A stretch of DNA of 64,000 nt from a virus: the IMG/VR virus record IMGVR_UViG_3300008114_000012, positions 1 through 64,000 of that record. One strand, 5' to 3'. The translations under genes and the position numbers were made by a program. Each line of letters starts with the position of its first letter. The first letter of the stretch is position 1. Shown here in pieces: positions 63,858 to 64,000 of the stretch. The notes below the pieces were generated by a model. That model saw only the letters and a program-made list of their open reading frames with translations, made no database searches and was not told where the DNA came from.

Positions 63858-63868
63858 TATTTTTATAA
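63858..63868 (+). promoter_or_regulatory. Candidate promoter box TATTTTTATAA
   Basis: Same variant as before the SNF2 gene; 3 nt before the NrdA ATG at 63872. Confidence 0.35.
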
Positions 63869-63871
63869 ACT

Positions 63872-64000
63872 ATGATGTCACTAAAAATTAAGAAACGTAG
63901 TGGAGACGATGCGTCGTTTAACCCACAGAAAATTTACAATAGAATTAAGCGAGCTGCTAAAGGTTTGAATGTTAATTCTGATGAGATTTTTATTAAGGTA
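63872..64000 (+). CDS. nrdA: Ribonucleotide reductase class I large subunit (NrdA), N-terminal start (partial)
   Basis: 43 residues are visible, and the gene leaves the window. The start KIKKRSGDDASFNPQKIYN, then RIKRAAKGL, is the ATP-cone (PF03477) that lies at the N-terminus of NrdA. ATG 63872 and ATG 63875 are both in frame; the first is used here. It follows nrdB with a 19-nt gap. The cone suggests that activity is regulated by ATP/dATP, as in T4 and bacterial NrdA. Identity is supported by nrdB directly before it. Confidence 0.85.
   Translation, partial: MMSLKIKKRSGDDASFNPQKIYNRIKRAAKGLNVNSDEIFIKV

Noticed and set aside
1-64000. tRNA genes, integrase, transposase or insertion sequence
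   Set aside because: No cloverleaf-like sequence or recombinase motif was recognised by reading; a dedicated tRNA scan was not possible.

Overview
The window is part of a strictly lytic-looking, T4-related contractile-tailed phage genome. The support is a set of core T4-type proteins: family B DNA polymerase (gp43), UvsX recombinase, DnaB-type helicase (gp41), gp32-like ssDNA-binding protein, FEN/RNase H, NrdB and the start of NrdA, tail sheath (gp18), tail tube (gp19), gp26-type hub chaperone, tape measure, gp53 and a large hub protein. The DNA is AT-rich. Almost no start codon has a Shine-Dalgarno sequence, and most transcription units are preceded by a TATTTATA-like box. Missing Shine-Dalgarno sites and long Pro/Thr-repeat adhesins fit a Bacteroidota (flavobacteria-like) host, but the host is inferred and no host gene is present.

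Layout. 1-8466: the end of a glycine-rich fibre protein, then four multidomain glycosyltransferase/methyltransferase genes in tight tandem. 8516-26664: four very large Pro/Thr-repeat surface proteins built from shuffled modules (Calx-beta-like, a Cys-rich CxC module, propeller-like repeats). One carries a complete zinc metalloprotease signature; the first two look like one gene split by a frameshift at about 17005. 26749-29577: DNA polymerase, with a small leader hairpin. 29518-34356 (minus strand): a fibre-like small protein, a gp13-like neck protein, a superoxide dismutase fused to a nuclease-like domain, and an SNF2-type helicase. 34393-57795: head-tail connector, sheath, tube, baseplate and hub genes, with small regulator-like zinc and ribbon-helix-helix proteins and a HAD phosphatase between them. 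57879-64000: replication and nucleotide genes (gp32-like, UvsX, RNase H, gp41, NrdB, NrdA).

How it works together. The structural block builds a contractile tail with an unusually large sheath and baseplate. The adhesin block probably supplies host-range-determining, possibly glycosylated and proteolytic, surface fibres. The replication block is a near-standard T4 replisome and recombination set with host-independent dNTP supply. The most unusual points are the SOD-nuclease fusion with a possible capsid-targeting leader, the probable frameshift joining gp26 to a gp51-like tail, the metzincin in a phage adhesin, the modular adhesin cluster next to a GT60-like enzyme, and a promoter/hairpin arrangement in front of two small regulator genes. 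No tRNA, CRISPR array, integrase or insertion sequence was recognised.
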